DNA of 64,000 nt from Hirsutella rhossiliensis (GCF_020360975.1 NW_025408668.1:2604001-2668000), one strand, 5' to 3'; counted from the first letter of the stretch, positions 45,061 through 58,035 are shown. The notes: generated from the letters alone by a model not told the origin. Program-made: numbers and translations.

Positions 45061-46800
45061 AAACTAGTAATAAGGGGTAAAAAGGGGGGGTTTTTAAGTA
45101 GACCTTCTAGACCAGGACGAGGATTCCTCGAATAAATAAAAGACTAAAAGACGAAAGGGCTACCTAGCCTATAAATCCCTAGGCTATAAGTTATTATAAT
45201 ACTAATAGGTCTTTAAGGAAAACCGACCTTAAGGATTTAACCCTTTAAAGAGGCTATAAGAAACGATATAATAGTCTCTTAAGGAGGACCCCTCGTTATA
45301 GAAGAAGATAGATAAGATTTAGGTTACTAAGAAATAGTAACTATCGCCGCTACCCCTATTCGAGCCGTAAATTCGAGGAAAAATTATTAGTATAGTAAAT
45401 CTAGCCTTTATCTTCCTTATAGATTAGTAAGACCGCCCGTTAGGACCCTCTAACTATCCCCTACGAAAATCAGCTATCCTTAACTTTAGTACTTCCCTTA
45501 ATATCTATAATACCTTCTTATAATTCCGGTCCTTTAAGAAGGTATAAAGGGAATACCTTATTACTAGGAAATTAACTATATAGATAGAGGGGTATAGAAG
45601 GGTGAATTTTATAATAAAATTACTTCATAGTTCTATATAAATTCTTTAACGAAAAAGGGTAGCTTTTTACCCTTAATTTTTAACGAGCCTAATTTCCTTT
45701 TACTTTCTTTAAGTAAAAGGAATCTTTTAAGATATAACTTCTAAGCCTATAAGGCTAGTCTAAAAGAATTAAACGATTAAGCTTATCGAGGAGAAATTCA
45801 GTTAATTTATTCTCGAATTCCGACCTATCTTTAGGAAGGAACCTCTTAAGAAGTTAGCTTTCCCTACTAAGAGGAATAGGTCTATTATAAAGGACCCTCT
45901 TCCGGTAGCCTAAGGAGACGGTCTTCTTTAGTACGTACGACTTAGTTACCTAGGCCCCCTAGCTTTATATAAGGTAGGCTAGTAATAGGGCGTTTAAATT
46001 AAGGGCCCTAAGACCGTCGAATATAAATACTATAGCTAAGGAAAGACTAAGAGACGAATTTCTAGACGAACCCTTTTACGGCCGGACTAGCTATATAAGG
46101 AAATTTAGGTTAACTAGACTAACGTCTCTAAGGACTAGAAAAGCTTTATTAGGGTAATGTTTTTTATAGACGCTTTTTTATAGATAGTTTTCCCTTATTT
46201 CTTATAGACCTACTTAAGTAAGTATAACTAGTTTGCCTTCTAGGACTTCGTTAACTAAATAAAATCCTACTTCGGCTATAAGGTAAAGAAGTTATAGTTT
46301 AACGGAGAGCTATTTATAAAGGATATCTTAAATTAGCTTCGAAAAAGGGGTATTTTACCCCTCCTATTAACACCGAATACCTAGGCCTAAAATAAAGGGG
46401 TAGAAAGATTTAAGGGTACTATAATAAAAAGGGCCTATATAATAAGACTTACTATAAGGCTTCCCTACGACCTTTAAAGGGAAGTCGTTAAGACTGTCTA
46501 TTACTTATAGAACCGGACCCTTAGAGGGACTACCTAAGGAATAGACTAGAAATCCCCCCTTAAGCTCTTTATAAAGAAGAGGGCCTCGTTAGCCTACCTT
46601 TATACCTATAGCTATAAGGTATACGCTATAACTACCGATGCCTAGCTAAAGAGGAAAAAGAAAAGAAAGCTTAATCTTAGAACCTTTATTAGTTACCTCG
46701 TTAGTTATAATTCTACGAATATCTTCCCGATTTAGTTTCCTCTTTTATAGAAGGTTATTTTAATTAAGGACGTGATTTTCGACGAATCTAGCTTCTTCGA
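45061..46800 (+). pseudogene. Copia C-1 protease region and integrase
   Basis: Protease motif not legible. The integrase second half is clear: KKLQFNGELFIKDIL near 46287-46330 (family RSDNGxEF), KGVERFKGTIIKRA near 46390-46430 (family NGxAERxNRTIxxxAR), RLPYDL and VKTVYYLNRT near 46455-46520 (family LPxxLWxEAVxTAxYLxNRTP), then YKVYAIT, SYLVSYNSTNIF and VILIKDVIFDESSFF near 46745-46800 (family GYLVGYDSTNIFRIW and VxxxRDVxFDE). Integrase precedes RT, which identifies Copia. Confidence 0.85.
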
Positions 46801-47550
46801 TAGAAAGAGGGATTAATAGCTCCTCTTACTCTTATAATATTAGCTAATTTAAAAGATCTAAATCCCCCCTTCCTAATAATCTTAAGAAGAGGTCTTAGAT
46901 AAGGAAATAGAAGAAGAACCTAACGTTAAAGTAGTTAAGGATAACGCTAACTTTAAAGAAGATAAAGAGGAAGCTGCTAGATTAGATAATCTAGATAAAG
47001 AAGGAGACTATAGGAAAGCGGTAGAGCTAGAATATACTTACCTCCCTACGCCTCCTCTTATAAAATAAGAAGAAGATTTAAAAGTAGCTTTTTCTATTAG
47101 TCTTCCTATTTTAACCCCTAAGGGGGTAGGAAAGGCACCTCTCTTAAAGGATTACCTAGCTGCCTTTTTATCCTTACTTTAAGAAGCAAAGGAAGGTATA
47201 GGGCCTAATACGGTTACTAAAGAAGACTAACCTTTCTTTTATTTCGATCGTTTTTCTAACTTCTATTTAACGCCTATAAAAGACGGTTCCTACGGAGTAT
47301 TTATAGTAGGCCGGCTTTTTAAGCCTCTATTAGTAAGGAAGGTATATAAAAGAGACCTCCTAAACCTACTAGCGAACTAAAAGTAGCTAGAAAAACACCC
47401 CTTTAAAGACTAGTTTTTCTAGGCCTAGAAAGACTACCTAGCCTTATATAAAGAGATAGGGTCTTTTAAAGAGGTCCTTAAGGAAAGAGTAAGAGGAAAA
47501 TAGGTCCTTAGCTATAAGTAGGTCTTTATCTATAAGACTAATAAATATAG
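46801..47550 (+). pseudogene. Copia C-1 integrase-RT linker
   Basis: Acidic region with EDLKVAFSISLPILTP-type sequence and EKEG-rich stretches (46890-47030), as in fungal Copia polyproteins. The RT N-terminus follows at about 47360 (FKD.FF.A.KDYLALYKEIG). Confidence 0.6.
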
Positions 47551-48330
47551 CTTCCTTTAAAAGTATAAGGCCCGGCTAGTTATCTATAGGAATTAATAAG
47601 AAAAAAGGGATCTACCTACTAAGGCAACTACCTTAGTAGGGATATCTTTTCGGACCCTTATAGCTATAGTAGCAGAATTCGACCTTAAACTTAATTAAAT
47701 AGATACTATTAACGCCTTCGTTAACTACCCCCTTAAGAAAGAAGAAGTTATTTATATATATCTTACCCTTAGTTTTTAATAACTAGGAAAGGTTCTATAG
47801 CTTAAGAAAGCTCTATACGGACTATAAAGATTACCCCTTCTTTAGTAATAGTATTTAATAGGTTCCCTTAAAGCCCTAGGCTTTAAGAAAGTCCCTTAGG
47901 AACCGTATATAATATAAAAGGGTAAAATCACAGTCTTCTTCTATATCGACGATATTATCTAGGCCTACCTAAAAGAGGAAGAAGTAACTACTAGGGAGGC
48001 TATAAAAGGCCTATAATAAAGGTATAAGATAACTAAGCTAAGGGAGCTAAAGTAGTTCCTAAGGATATAAATCCTTTAAAATAGGTCCTAATAAACTATT
48101 TAGCTTACCTAGGACGCCTATATCGATAAGGTCGCTTATAAATTCTTCCTTAATTCCCTTAATAAGAAGCTTCCCCTTATACTTATATTAGATAAAGAGC
48201 TTTTACTTAATCCGTCCTTTTAAGCTAGGGAGTAAGAGAAATACCGATATTAATAGAAGGTAGGCTCCTTACTTTTTTTAGCTATTTCTACTAGACCGGA
48301 TATCTCTTTTACGGTCTCTTAGCTAGCTAG
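47551..48330 (+). pseudogene. Copia C-1 reverse transcriptase
   Basis: KYKARLVIYRN near 47568-47598, then AEFDLKLN.IDTINAFVNYP near 47675-47725 (family QxDVxNAFLNxxL), GKVL.LKKALYGL near 47790-47825 (family KALYGLRQSPRLW), and catalytic YIDDII at 47942-47959. Both Asp codons are intact because they are written GAC-GAT inside TCGACGAT, with no TpG at the first Asp. Followed by LRELK.FLRI.IL and STRPDISFTVSQLARYN near 48290-48335. Confidence 0.9.
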
Positions 48331-49000
48331 GTATAACTAGAATCCTAGCCCTAGGCACTAAGAAGTAGTAGATTAAGCTATCCTTTATCTCTATTTAATA
48401 AGAATATATAGTTTGCGCCTAAGAAGGTAGGAAAGGAAACTAGCTACTAAAATCTTTATTTATTTAAGCGATTCGTCCTTTATAGACAATTCCTTAGATA
48501 GAAAGAGCTTATAAGGGTATATTATATCCCTTTTTAAAGGAACTATTACTTAGAGAGCTTCGAAGTAAGCTACCGTTATAACTTCGAGTATAGAGGTAGA
48601 GCTACTAGCTCTTTTAGAAGCGTTAAAATAAACGATTTTCCTTAGCTAGCTACTTATATCTTTATAACTATAAATTCCGTCCCTATTAGCTATAGAATAC
48701 GATAATATATAGACTATATAGATTCCTATAAATAAAAATAGTAAGCTATTAACCTAGCTATAGTATATCGATATCTATTAGTATTAGCAACGCTAAGAGG
48801 TCTAAAAGGGACTTATTTCTATTTATTAGGTTTTAACGGTAACGATAAAAGCTATTAATCTTATAAAGACCCTACTAAAGTAAAAGCTAGCTGTCTTTTT
48901 ATAGTAAATTAGGCTAGAAGATATTTAAGAGAAGCTATCCTTAAAAGCCCGCCTTAAGAGTCTATAAGAGGAGCTAATAGTACGTATAAGGAAGGAAACG
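48331..49000 (+). pseudogene. Copia C-1 RNase H
   Basis: LATKIF, SDSSFIDNSLDRKSL.GYII near 48470-48520 (family SDADWAGD..TRRSTSGYL), ITRASKATVITSSIEVELLA near 48550-48615 (family SxKQxxVxxSSxEAEYxAL), then IEYDNI near 48695, where the family has CDNQ, and Y.DI..Y..R.EV (family H.DIxxHxxRE). All in the normal Ty1/Copia order. Confidence 0.85.
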
Positions 49001-49232
49001 TTTATAGCTAAAGAGAGGAACTAGGACTTATCCTTAGAGAAGACCCCCTTTCTTATAGGACTTAATTCCTCCTTAGGCCCCTTTTCCTAAAGTAGGTCTA
49101 AAAGAGCTTAGGGCTAAAACCCGGATTTCTTAAGTAAGGGATAAGTATAGACTAAGACCTCCTTTATACGCTTACCGGCCTAATTATTTAGCTTTACCCT
49201 TTCTATAAGGGCAGGCTATAGCTAAGGGGGGG

Positions 49233-49709
49233 TGTCGCGAAGCGTAGCCTAATTCTATAGTTCTTAGAGATATCCCTAAGTAAGAGGGACCTAGGAAGCT
49301 AAAAAACTAGTTTAGAAGAAGGAGCTAAAAAGAGGTATAGAGAGGAGGGTAGGGGTATAAGGGTAAGTAAAAGTAGTAATAGCTTCCTATAAAGGTAGCG
49401 AGAGATAAGATAGATATACCGGTAATAGCTAGAAAAAAGGGGAAAAACCGGTAAAAAGCTTAGTAGTTAAAAGGATATTAATAGCTTCTTTAAGTAGGAT
49501 CTTCTTTATTAATAGAGATACTAGATAGGTATAAAGAGGGGCGTTAGATAGAGGAAAGAAGGATAATTAAGGTAATATAATAATTACTCCCTTACTATAA
49601 TTACTGCCCTTATAAGAATTAAATATCTTTACCTTACCTATCCGACCCCTTACTTTTAATTTTACCTTTATATATTTTATATATACTTCTTATATCTCTC
49701 TTTATAAGA
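49233..49709 (+). repeat. LTR of C-1 (3' LTR)
   Basis: 477 bp, TGTCGCGAAG...ctttataaga, keeping the ancestral TG start. It is directly preceded by the G-rich polypurine tract at 49225-49232. Confidence 0.9.
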
Positions 49710-49714
49710 ATAAT

Positions 49715-50510
49715 AGTAAGTAGTCTTATTCCTTTATAGCTAGCACTTAACTTAAATAGTACGACCTACTACCCTTATAGCTACTATAGCCCTTATTACT
49801 ATAGTACTAGCTACTACTACTACTACTACTCCTTTAGCTCCTCCTCCCTTAAGAGCCTTAACCTTATATTTAACGGCTGCCCTTATCCTAGCCCTAGCTC
49901 TACTTATTACTTTAGGCCCGGCCCTAGTAGTCCGTCCGGTTTAGCTAGACCCTTAATAGACCTATTAGTCCGTTAGCTAAAGAATTAAGGAACTAATTAA
50001 AATCGAACCTCTTTATTAAAATTAGTAATAAAGCGTTAAAAAGGAGGGGTTATTAAGTAAACCTTCTAAATTAAGACAAGGATTTATCGAAGAAATAAAA
50101 GACTAAAGGATAAAAGAGCTACTTAGCCTATAAATCCCGAGGCTATTAGTTATTATAGTATTAGTAAGTCTTTAAGGAAAACCGACTTAAAGGATTTAAC
50201 CTTTTAAAGAGGCTATAAGATACGATTTAATAGTCTTTAAAAGAGGACCCTTTATTATAAAAGAATATAAACGTGATTTAGGTTACTAGGAAATAGTAAC
50301 TAATACCGCTACCCTTATTTAAGCCGTAAATTTAAGGAAAAATTATTAGTATAGTAAATCTAGCTTTTACTTTCCTTATAGATTAGCTAGGCTAAAACTA
50401 ATTATTAGAACCCTCTTACTATCCCCTATAAAAATTAGCTATCCTTAACTCTAGTACTTCCCTTAATATTTATAATACCCTCTTATAATTTCGGTCTTTT
50501 AAGAAGGTAT
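49715..50510 (+). pseudogene. Copia C-2 gag C-terminus and downstream pol
   Basis: Colinear with C-1 44796-45550, including the Pro/Ala/Thr-rich linker (49790-49930). Interrupted by LINE E. Confidence 0.6.
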
Positions 50511-51239
50511 AAAGGGAATACTTTTTTTTATTATTATTACTTATATATAGCTTCTAAGGCTATAGCGAGGCTAGTAAGGGCCTAGGCCTTTATTAATAGT
50601 CCTAGCTAGCTATAGAGCCTAGGGGCTTATAACTAATTAGGGAAAGGGTAGCTATAAAGGTAAAGATAAAGGAAAGGTTAGTCTAATTCCTCCTATATAG
50701 TGTTTTTTCCCCTTAAGGGCCCTAGGGCCCCTAGGTTACTCCTTTTTAGGCTACTTAGCTATCCCTATCTCTATCTTAGCTAAGAAGGTTAAAAGGGCTC
50801 CCCTTCCTTCTTTAGAGCTATAGAGAAGAGGTAAGCTAAGGGCCCCCTTTTATTTCTTAAAGGTCTAATAAAAGACCTCTCTTTCCCTCTTATAGTTCGG
50901 GCACCTTAGGATAAGGTGCTTAGCCGTATACCTTCCTTAGCTATAGCGGTAGTCGTCTCGGCCTACCTTATTAGTCTTTTTTAGGAAGGAAAATAAGAAG
51001 CTAGCTTTAAAGAGGAGCTAGTAAAGAGCTAAGAGGGTCGGCCTAGGCCTCCTTATAAGGTCCTTTTCCGGGGTAAGGGCTAAGCGGAGGGTCTTTTAAA
51101 TAAATATATAGTACTTACCTAGGCCCTTAGCTACCTCGGTAGCTTAAAGGCCCTTTTAATAGTCTTTAGTAGCTTACTAGACCTTTTATTATAAGTAGCT
51201 AATAGAAACTAAAGGGGTCCCTTAGGTAGGGGCCTCTAA

Positions 51240-51620
51240 GCTTTTCTTAGCTAGCTAGTTAGCTAGCTTATTACTAAAGATCCCTAGGTAGCTAAGGCAC
51301 TAGTATAGCTATACGTTATAAAAGGCTTCTAAGCTAGTTAAGAGCCTTTTAATATATATAGCTAGGTCTAAGAAGCCTATAACCTTCTTTATAGTAGCTT
51401 AGCTATTTATAAAGATATAAGCTTCTATAATAGGGTTAAGGGGGCTAGGCCTTAAAGGTTAAGGCTTCTTAGCTAGGTCCTCTAAGACCCTTAGTATCGC
51501 GAATAGCTCTACGTTAGCTACTTTAATTAAGGGTCCTAGGTTCTTATAATACGCTTTAATAAGCTTATTTTCTAAGCTTATTTTATAGAAAGAGTAAGCG
51601 TTAGTCTCTATAAGGAACCC
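51240..51620 (-). pseudogene. LINE E RNase H
   Basis: Minus strand: ETNAYSFYKIS-like start, ANVELFAILRVLEDL near 51480-51520 (family AExxAIxxAL), IFINS.ATIKKVIGFLDLAI near 51370-51430 (family IxTDSQxAI), and LSYLGIFSNKLANLAK near 51250-51310 (family WxPxHxGIxGNExADxLAK). The catalytic Asp in INS was Asp before RIP. Confidence 0.75.
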
Positions 51621-52249
51621 CTTAGGGTACCCCTTAAAGCTATTAATATAAAAGGCTAAGAGCTATAGTCCGAAGTCTTTTAAGCTAGCTAAGCTAGCTA
51701 AGAAGCGTTAGTACTACTTCTTAGCTAAGGGCTTAAGGGCCTTTATTATTATAATAAAGGCCTTAGGATTTAAGACTTATAAGGGCTCCTAGCTAGCTTT
51801 CCTTCTTTCTAAGTTATATTTAAGTCTTATAATAGCTACTAAGCCTTTAAGAAGGTAGAAGAGCTATATATAGGGCCTAATATAGCTTAAGGCTCCTAGG
51901 TTAAAGCTTAAGTTAGCGAGGTTATCCTATATAGCTAGGTCGTATACTTACCTTATAAGGTAACTAAGTAAGAAGTATAAGGTCTAAAGGGTATAAGAGA
52001 AGTATTCTCTTTTAAATCGTACCTTTAGTAGTAGTAGGGCCGCTTTAGCTTCTAGGTCCTTAATAAGGGATCCTTTAAAGGCCCTTAGGACCTTTAAAAG
52101 AGCTTAGTTTTAAAGCCTTTAAAAGGGCTTTATAAGGCTCCTAGGGGTCTTAGGCCCCTTATATTAAAGCTAGGCCCCGTAGTCTACTATAAAGGTTATA
52201 TAAGCTTAATAGAGCTACCTAAAAGCTCTAAAAGATAGGCCTTTTTATA

Positions 52250-53350
52250 TAAAGACTAAGTAGGATAGTCTTTTAAAAGCAGCTTATATAAAAGCTACCT
52301 TCTTCTTAATATATTATTTAAATAATAGCCTAGAGTTAAAGAAGACTCCTAGCTACTATATTAAGGGCTTTGCTTTAAAGAATAAGCCTCTTACTATTAT
52401 ACCTTTTAAAATAAGCTGCCTTTACCTACTAAAGTAAATTAGTTCTATCTTAGAGGGGTTAAAATAAACCCCTTACTTCTTAGCTTATTCGAATAAGTTA
52501 GTAGCTATAGCTTTTAGCTACTAAACGTTCTTTTTAGCTAAGGTCGATATTATAAAGATACTAAAGTTATCTATATAGGATATTTAGTACCCCTTAGTTA
52601 CTAGTATCCTTTTTATATATAAGAGAAATAAAATAGGGCTAATAAGGGACCTTTAAGGTACCCTTATTACTAGGTCTATAAGGGGCTAGACCTACCCCTC
52701 GAAGGCTAGCTAGATCTTCCTTTTAGTAAGAAAGTAGTCTACCTAGCTTATAAGGGCCTTAAGGAGGTTTAAGTCCTTTAAGACCCTTATAAGCTATTCC
52801 TTTAATATAAAGTTAAAGGCGCCCTTTATATTTAATAAGAGGGTACTAGTAATAGCCTTCTTATTAAACTCTTACTTCTTTTAAATATAGTATAAAAGGA
52901 GGAAGGCTGTATTTATAACTAACTACGATTTTCGTCCCCTTAGCTACGTAGGGTTTAAAAGCCTAGCTATATTAGCTAGATAGCTTAGCTAGGTAGCGTA
53001 TAGCTTTTTAAGGACCTTTCCTAAGTAGTTAAGTAGACTTATAACCTTATAGGCCTTAGGGATAATATAGTCTAGCTTATTTTACTTAGGAAGTATAATT
53101 TTTATAGCTTCCTTTTATACCTTAAGGTAGTATCCTTAGTCAAATAGGGCTTTATAAGCCTTATTAAAGACTATAGGAATATCCTTATAAGCGTATTAAA
53201 TAGGGAGGAAGCTAAGGGAGTCCGGGCTAAGGGCTTTCTTATTAAAAGAGCTAAAAATAGCCCTCTTAATCTTAGGGTCCTTAAGCTCTAGCTAGTCCTA
53301 CTTAGCTATGCCCTTACTACCTATATAGCTTAGAGGCTCTTCTTTTTTTA
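52250..53350 (-). pseudogene. LINE E reverse transcriptase
   Basis: Minus strand: NIKGAFNFILKE (family D.xxAFD.V), LIRVLKDLNLLKALIS, FLTKRKI.LAFEGQV, RVP..SLISPILFLLYI near 52600-52670 (family GVPQGSPLSPILFxLY), and SYIDNFSIFI with YIDN at 52568-52579 (family YADD; second Asp now Asn), then KKNV, TNLFEQAKKQGVYFNPSKIE (family GxxxxxxKTE). Very clear non-LTR RT order. Confidence 0.88.
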
Positions 53351-53678
53351 AGGTTTAAGGGGGGTAAGGAGGGGGGCTAGGGCTTAGGTCTAGGGTTAGA
53401 AAAAAGGTTATTAGGAAGGCCTTATATTTTTCCGTAAAGGTATTAGCTTTTACCTCTATCCCTTCTTTTATATAAGAGATACTAAGAAGGGTAGGGTTAG
53501 CTTTAGCCTTAGTATAGGAAAAAGCTATAAAGATATCCTTTCGTACTACTTTTATTAAGAAGCTCTCTTAGTATTACTTTTTAGTAGCCTTAATAGTATA
53601 CTTAAAGCTATTTCGGGCCTTTATAAAGCTTTTCTAGCTCTCCTTATCTTAGGTTAGCCTATACGCTAAAGGAAATAC

Positions 53679-55603
53679 CTTATTATAAGGGAATTAACCA
53701 TATAAATAAAAGGATATAAAAGGGTATATTTTATAATAAAGTTACCTTATAGGTCTATATAAATTCTTCGACGAAAAAGGGTAGCTTTTTACTCTTAATC
53801 TTCTATAAGCTTAATTTCCCTTTACCTTTTATTAAAAGAAGGAATCTTCTAAGATATAATTTTTAAGCCTACGAGGCTAGTTTAAAAGATTTAAACTATA
53901 GGGCTTATTAAGGAAAGGTTTCGTTAATTTATTCCCGAATTCTAACCTATTTATAAGAAAGAACCTCTTAAGAAGTTAGCTTTCCTTACTTAAAGGAGGG
54001 TAGGTTTAAAAGACCCTCTTTTAGTAGCCTAAGGAGATAGTCTTTTTTAGTATATATAACTTAGTTACCTAGGCTCCCTAGCTTTATATAAGCTAGGCTA
54101 GTAATAGGGCGTTTAAATAAAGGGCCCTAAGACCGTTAAATATAAATACTATAGCTAAGGAAAGATTAAGAGATAAATTTTTAAACGAACCCTTATACGG
54201 CCGGACTAGCTATATAAGGAAATTTAGGTCGACTAAACTAATATTTCTAGGGACTAAGAAAGCTTCGTCTAGGTAATGTTTTTATAGATGCTTTTTTAAG
54301 GATGATTTTCCCTTATTTCTTATAAACCTACTTAAGTAAGTATAACTAGTCCTTCTAAGATTTCGTTAACTAGATAAAATCCTACTTTAGCTATAAGGTA
54401 AAGAAGATATAGTTTAATAGAGAGCTATTTATAAAGGATATCTTAAACTAGCTTTATAAAAAGGGTAATTTACCCCTCTTATTAGTACTAAATACCTAGG
54501 CCTAGAACGGAGGGGTAGAAAGATTAAGGGGTACTATAATAAAAAAGGCCTATATAATAAGACTTACTATAAAGCTTCCTTATAACCTTTAAAGGGAAAT
54601 TATTAAGACTACTTATTACTTATAGAACTAAACCCCTAGGGACCTTAAGGACCTTATAAAGGAAACCTAAGGAATAGACTAAAAATCCTATTTTAAGCTC
54701 TTTATAAAAAGGAGAGCCTTGCTAGCCTTCCTTTATACCTATAGCTATAAGGTATACGCTATAACTACTAATATATAGCTAAAAAGGAAGAAGAAAAGAA
54801 AGCTTAATCTTAGAGCCTTTATTAAATACCTTATTAGTTATAATTCTATAAATATCTTCTAGATTTAGATTCCTCTTTTATAAAAGGTTATTTTAACTAA
54901 GGATATAATTTTTAATAAATCTAGCTTCTTTAACGGAAAGAGGGATTAATAGCCCCTTTTACTCTCTTAACGTTAGCTAATTTAAAAGATTTAAATTCCC
55001 CTTTTTTTATAGTCTTAAGAAGAGGTCTTAAATAAGGAAATAAAAAAAGAAACTAATATTAAGGTAGTTAAGGATAACGCTAACTTTAAAAAAGAAGAAG
55101 AGGAAGCTATTAAATTAGATAATCTAGATAAAGAAGGAGACTATAGGAAAGCGGTAGAGCTAAAAAACGCTTACCTTCCTACGCCTCCTCTTATAGAATA
55201 AGAAGAAGATCTAAAAGTAGCTTTTTCTATTAGTCTTCTTATTTCGGCCCTTAAGGGGGTAAGAAAGGCACCTCTCTTAAAGGATTACCTAGCTACCTTT
55301 TTATCCTTACTTTAAGAAGTAAAGGAAGGTATAGGGCTTAATATAGTTATTAAAAAAGACTAACTTTTCTTTTATTTCGATTACTTTTCTAATATCTATC
55401 TTATACTTATAAAAGACGGTTCCTATAAAGCCTTTATAGTAGGCCGGCTATTTAAGCTATAGTTATTAGTAAGGAAGGTATATAATAAAGACCTCCTAGA
55501 CCTACTAGTAAACTAAAAGTAGCTAAAAAAGCACCCTTTTAAAGACTAGTTTTTCTAAGCCTAGAATAACTACCTAGCCTTATATAAAAAGATAGGGTCT
55601 TTT
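53679..55603 (+). pseudogene. Copia C-2 protease/integrase/RT start
   Basis: Colinear with C-1 45557-47468, more strongly RIPped. The integrase blocks (GELFIKDIL, VERLRGTIIK-like, TNIF) are recognisable by alignment. Ends at the X insertion. Confidence 0.78.
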
Positions 55604-55617
55604 AAAGATATCCTTAA

Positions 55618-56376
55618 CTTATAGTATAGTAGTTATATACCTAGGAAGTCTACTAGCTATAACGCTAGAGTTAGTTTAAATCCGGCTAAGGGCACGATTA
55701 ATTTTTAGTCGGACTAGTAAACTACGCTAACCTACTTATTAATTAGCTAATTAGCGCTTCTAGAAGCGCTTATAAATATACTAGTAGTCTAGCCCTGCTA
55801 TAAGTAGGCCGGCCTAGACCTCGCTTACTTAGACCTAGCGACGAATTTATTAGGACCTCCCCCTAACCCCGGTCTAGGCCCCCCGACTAGGAAAATAAAA
55901 ACCTAGGGCCGATACTAGTAACTCGATAAGTATAGCGCGAAGCTAATACGATAACCTAACTACCGGCCTAGCTAAAGGCCGGTATTAATAAAAAAATAGC
56001 CCGCTAAGCCTTATAGCGGAAAAATAAGGTAGAGCCTAGAAAGATATCGTTATAGGATAAGGTCGGGGATAATTATATAATTAACTATTAACTAAAAAAC
56101 GCTCGTACTACCGATTAACGCTATATACCCCTACGTACGTAAAGGAGTTACTTTCTAAGGTTACTTTATAGCGGGGTAAACGCGATTCTAACTAACTAAA
56201 AATAATACCTATAATAGCCGGCGTAAGATTCCTATATATTATAACCGCGACCTAGTATAAGGGCAGACTAGCTATAAAAGAGGGGAGGGTTTTCCTCTAA
56301 GCACTTTAGTTTTTCCCTCTTATTTAACGCTAAAGTTCTAGATACCTTTAGATAGGTTACTAGTATAATCTTAATT
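55618..56376. mobile_element. Unclassified 759-bp insert X
   Basis: Inserted in Copia C-2 pol between a 14-bp perfect duplication aaagatatccttaa (55604-55617 and 56377-56390); the empty site in C-1 reads aaagaggtccttaa. It has no LTR, no clear terminal inverted repeat and no poly(A). It has more G/C than its surroundings (runs such as gggcccccgac) and short palindromes (gcgcttctagaagcgc at 55755-55770, ccggcctagctaaaggccgg near 55963). The long duplication suggests target-primed insertion, so a SINE or truncated LINE is possible. Single copy in the window. Confidence 0.6.
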
Positions 56377-56390
56377 AAAGATATCCTTAA

Positions 56391-58035
56391 GAAAAAGGTA
56401 AGAGGAAAATAGGTCCTAGGCTATAAATAGGTATTTTTCTATAAGACTTATAAATATATCTTCCTTTAAAAGTATAAAGCTTAGCTAGTTATTTATAAGA
56501 ACTAATAAGAAAAAAGGGATCTTCTTACTAAAGTAACTACCTTAGTTAGGATATCTTTTTAGACCCTTATAGCTATAGTAGTAGAAGTCGACCTCGAGCT
56601 AGATTAAATAAATACTATTAACGCCTTTATTAACTACCCTTTTAAGGAAGAAGAAGTTATCTATATACGCTTTCTACTTAGTTTCTAATAACTAAGAAAG
56701 GTTCTATAGCTTAGGAAAGCTTTATATAGACTAAGAAGATTACCCTTTCTTTAGTAATAGTATTTAATAGGTTCCCTTAAAGCCCTAGGCTTTAAGAAAG
56801 TCCCTTAGGAACTATATATAATATAAAAGGGTAAATTTACTATCTTTTTTTATATCGACGATATTATCTAGGCCTACTTAAAAGAAGAAGAAGTAACTAT
56901 TAAGGAGGCTATAAAGGGCCTATAATAAAGGTATAAGATAATTAAGCTAAGGGAGCTAAAGTAGTTCTTAGGAATATAAATCTTATAAAATAAGTCTTAA
57001 TAGACTATCTAGCTTACTTAGGATGCTTATATTAATAAGGTCGCTTATAAATTCTTCCTTAATTCCCTTAATAAGAAGCTTCCCTTTATACTTATATTAA
57101 ATAAAGAGCTTTTACCTAATCCGTCCTTTTAAGCTAGGGAGTAAGAAAAATACTTATATTAATAAAAGGTAAGCTCCTTACTTTTTTAGCTATTTTTACT
57201 AGACTAGATATCTTTTTTATAGTCTCTTAGCTAGCTAAGTATAACTAAAATCCTAGCCTTAAGTACTAAGAAGTAATAGATAGAGCTATCCTTTATCTCT
57301 ATTTAATAAGATTATATAGTCTATACTTAAGAGGGTAGGAAAGGAAGAAATTAGCTACTAAAATCTTCCTTTATTTAAGTAATTCGTCCTTTATAGATAT
57401 TCCTTAGATAAAAAGAGCTTATAAGGGTATATTATATCCCTTTTTAAAGGATCTATTACTTAGAAAGCTTTAAAGTAAGCTACTATTATAACTTTAGGTA
57501 TAAAAGTAAAGCTACTAGCTCTTTTAAAAGCTTTAAAGGAATCTATTTTCCTTAGCTAGTTTCTTATATCTTTATAACTATAAGTTCCGTCCTTATTAGC
57601 TATAGAATATAATAATATATAGACTATATAAACTCTTATAAAAAGAAATAGTAAGTTATTAACCTAGTTATAGTATATTAATATCTATTAATATTAGCTA
57701 TACTAAGAGGTCTAAAAGGGATTAATTTCTATTTATTAAGCTTTAATAGTAATAATAAAAGCTAACGGTCTTATAAGGCCCTTACTAAAGTAAAAGCTAG
57801 CTATCTTTTTATAGTAAATAAGGCTAGAAGACGTTTAATAGAAGCTATCCTTAAAAGCTTACCTTAAGAGTTTATAAGAGGAGCTAATAATATATATAAG
57901 GAAGGAGACGTCTATAGCTAAAGAAAGGAACTAAGACTTATCTTAAAGGAGGGCCTTTAGCTTAATTAGGACTAATTTTTTTTAAAAGGCTTTCTTTTTA
58001 AGGACTTATCTTTAAAAAGGACCCCCTTTCTTATA
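56391..58035 (+). pseudogene. Copia C-2 RT and RNase H
   Basis: RT box YIDDII intact at 56851-56868, KALYRL-like near 56715-56735, RNase H region from 57370. Colinear with C-1 47475-49060. Ends where A-3 is inserted, before the 3' LTR. Confidence 0.82.

Larger units (their letters stand above)
43497..49709 (+). mobile_element. Full-length Copia element C-1
   Basis: 6213 bp, two 477-bp LTRs, ATAAT duplications at 43492-43496 and 49710-49714, a polypurine tract aagggggggg directly before the 3' LTR, and pol in the Ty1/Copia order with integrase before RT. It is inserted in the gag region of C-2, a copy of its own family. Relative to C-2 it has a deletion of about 225 bp in gag. Confidence 0.93.
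50522..53667 (-). mobile_element. 5'-truncated LINE E
   Basis: 3146 bp between an 11-bp near-perfect duplication (aaagggaatac at 50511-50521, aaaggaaatac at 53668-53678). The plus strand begins with tttttttattattatt, the complement of a poly(A)/TAA tail, so the element lies on the minus strand. RT and a downstream RNase H are present, but there is no endonuclease, so the 5' half was lost at insertion. RT with C-terminal RNase H fits the Tad1/I-type LINEs common in fungi. Confidence 0.88.
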
